This document shows positions 6,902 to 7,435 of a stretch of 7,435 bases of DNA, piece by piece; positions within the stretch are counted from its first letter, which is position 1; each line of letters starts with the position of its first letter. Both the position numbers and the translations under genes were made by a program. A model generated the notes under the pieces. It did not search any database. It saw only the letters and a list, made by a program, of their open reading frames with translations, and was not told the DNA's origin. The DNA is from CAZRDB01 sp964598695 (GTDB taxonomy: Bacteria; Armatimonadota; Zipacnadia; UBA1398), in contig CAZRDB010000227.1 of the NCBI GenBank assembly GCA_964598695.1, positions 1 to 7,435 on the forward strand. Reading direction: 5' to 3'.

Positions 6902-7435
6902 TGTCGAACTCCTCCCGCTCGACCTTCGCGATCTCCTCGCGGAGGTGATCGAGTGCGATGTGGGCGAGCCCCGCGACGGCGGGGTCGGTGACCGACCGGG
7001 GCCGCGGGAGGTCGACCTCGATCGTGTCGACGATCCGGCCCGGCCGGGCGGAGATCAGGAGCACGCGGTCGCCGAGGCAGACGGCCTCGCGGACGTTGTG
7101 CGTGACGAAGACCACCGTCTTGCCCGTGTCCGACCAGATGCGCTGCAGCTCGGCGTGCATCAGGTCGCGCGTCTGGGCGTCGAGCGCCGCGAAAGGCTCG
7201 TCCATCAGCAGGACGGGCGGGTCGATCGCCAGGGCGCGGGCCAGCGCCGCACGCTGCTTCATCCCGCCGGAGAGCTGGTGGGGGAAGGCCGTGGCGAACC
7301 GCTGGAGTCGCACGCGGGCGAGCTGCGCACGCGCCCGCTCCCTGCGCTCGGGTCTCGGTATGCCGCGCAGTTTGAGCCCGAACTCGACGTTGCCCTGGAC
7401 CGTGAGCCACGGGACGAGCGCGGCCTCCTGGAGGA
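6834..7435 (-). CDS. SsuB/TauB-type ABC transporter ATPase (5' end off window)
   Basis: This is the ATP-hydrolysing subunit that powers the adjacent permease. The frame runs in from the right edge and 199 residues are visible; the N-terminus with Walker A is missing, probably 80-90 residues. The visible part starts at the Q-loop (LQEAALVPWLTVQGNV). Signature LSGGMKQRAALARALA follows at 54-69, Walker B VLLMDEP at 74-80 with catalytic E79, D-loop ALD at 83-85, and the switch histidine H112 (FVTHNVREA). VPWLTV after the Q-loop and the tail LREEIAKVEREE are typical of the taurine/sulfonate/nitrate group. The last roughly 20 residues (LGPESGLPGADPAAVDGDR) overlap the permease start and look like a nonconserved extension. 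A start inside the visible sequence (GTG 7313) would lose the Q-loop and is not credible. Active-site residues are intact. Confidence 0.94.
   Translation of the reverse strand, partial: LQEAALVPWLTVQGNVEFGLKLRGIPRPERRERARAQLARVRLQRFATAFPHQLSGGMKQRAALARALAIDPPVLLMDEPFAALDAQTRDLMHAELQRIWSDTGKTVVFVTHNVREAVCLGDRVLLISARPGRIVDTIEVDLPRPRSVTDPAVAGLAHIALDHLREEIAKVEREEFDNGWLGPESGLPGADPAAVDGDR

Overview
The window is about two thirds G+C and looks like chromosomal DNA from a diderm bacterium that ties its outer membrane to the cell wall through SLH domains. Such a system is known in Deinococcota, Cyanobacteria, Negativicutes, Thermotogota, Synergistota, Armatimonadota and several uncultured phyla. The main evidence is a porin-like protein with a signal peptide, one SLH domain, a collagen-like stretch, a coiled coil and a beta-barrel. 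The HNH protein (core LNQNYEPLNV) is also of a type common in these deep lineages. An Armatimonadota-like source is my guess and is not proven. A run of ten N marks a scaffold join, so this is probably a draft or metagenome assembly.

Layout from left to right. Positions 1-630 (minus) hold the first 210 codons of an unrecognised single-pass membrane protein that runs off the left edge. Positions 631-840 are a leader with two small hairpins. An HNH endonuclease-type gene follows (841 to about 1494, minus), with a sigma70-like promoter that overlaps its nominal start. Two terminator-like hairpins (1516-1540 and 1569-1597) separate it from the large porin gene (1634-3462, minus), which is split by the N run at 2753-2762. 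A 593-base divergent region (3463-4055) carries the porin leader and presumably the promoters for both directions. On the plus strand lie an RbsC-type sugar permease (4056-4997) and an RbsB-type lipoprotein (5035-6063), ended by a good intrinsic terminator. Converging on them from the right edge (minus) are the ATPase (5'-truncated, 6834-7435) and permease (6131-6901) of an SsuBC/TauBC-type importer, whose reading frames overlap by 68 bases.

Much of the window is a nutrient-uptake neighbourhood. It has an outer-membrane porin with a predicted trimeric periplasmic stalk, a sugar-importer permease and binding protein with no ATPase gene beside them, and part of a second ABC importer. The most unusual item is the SLH/collagen/coiled-coil/porin fusion. 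The porin and the sugar importer are divergently transcribed from a shared control region, which hints at joint regulation, but that is inference.
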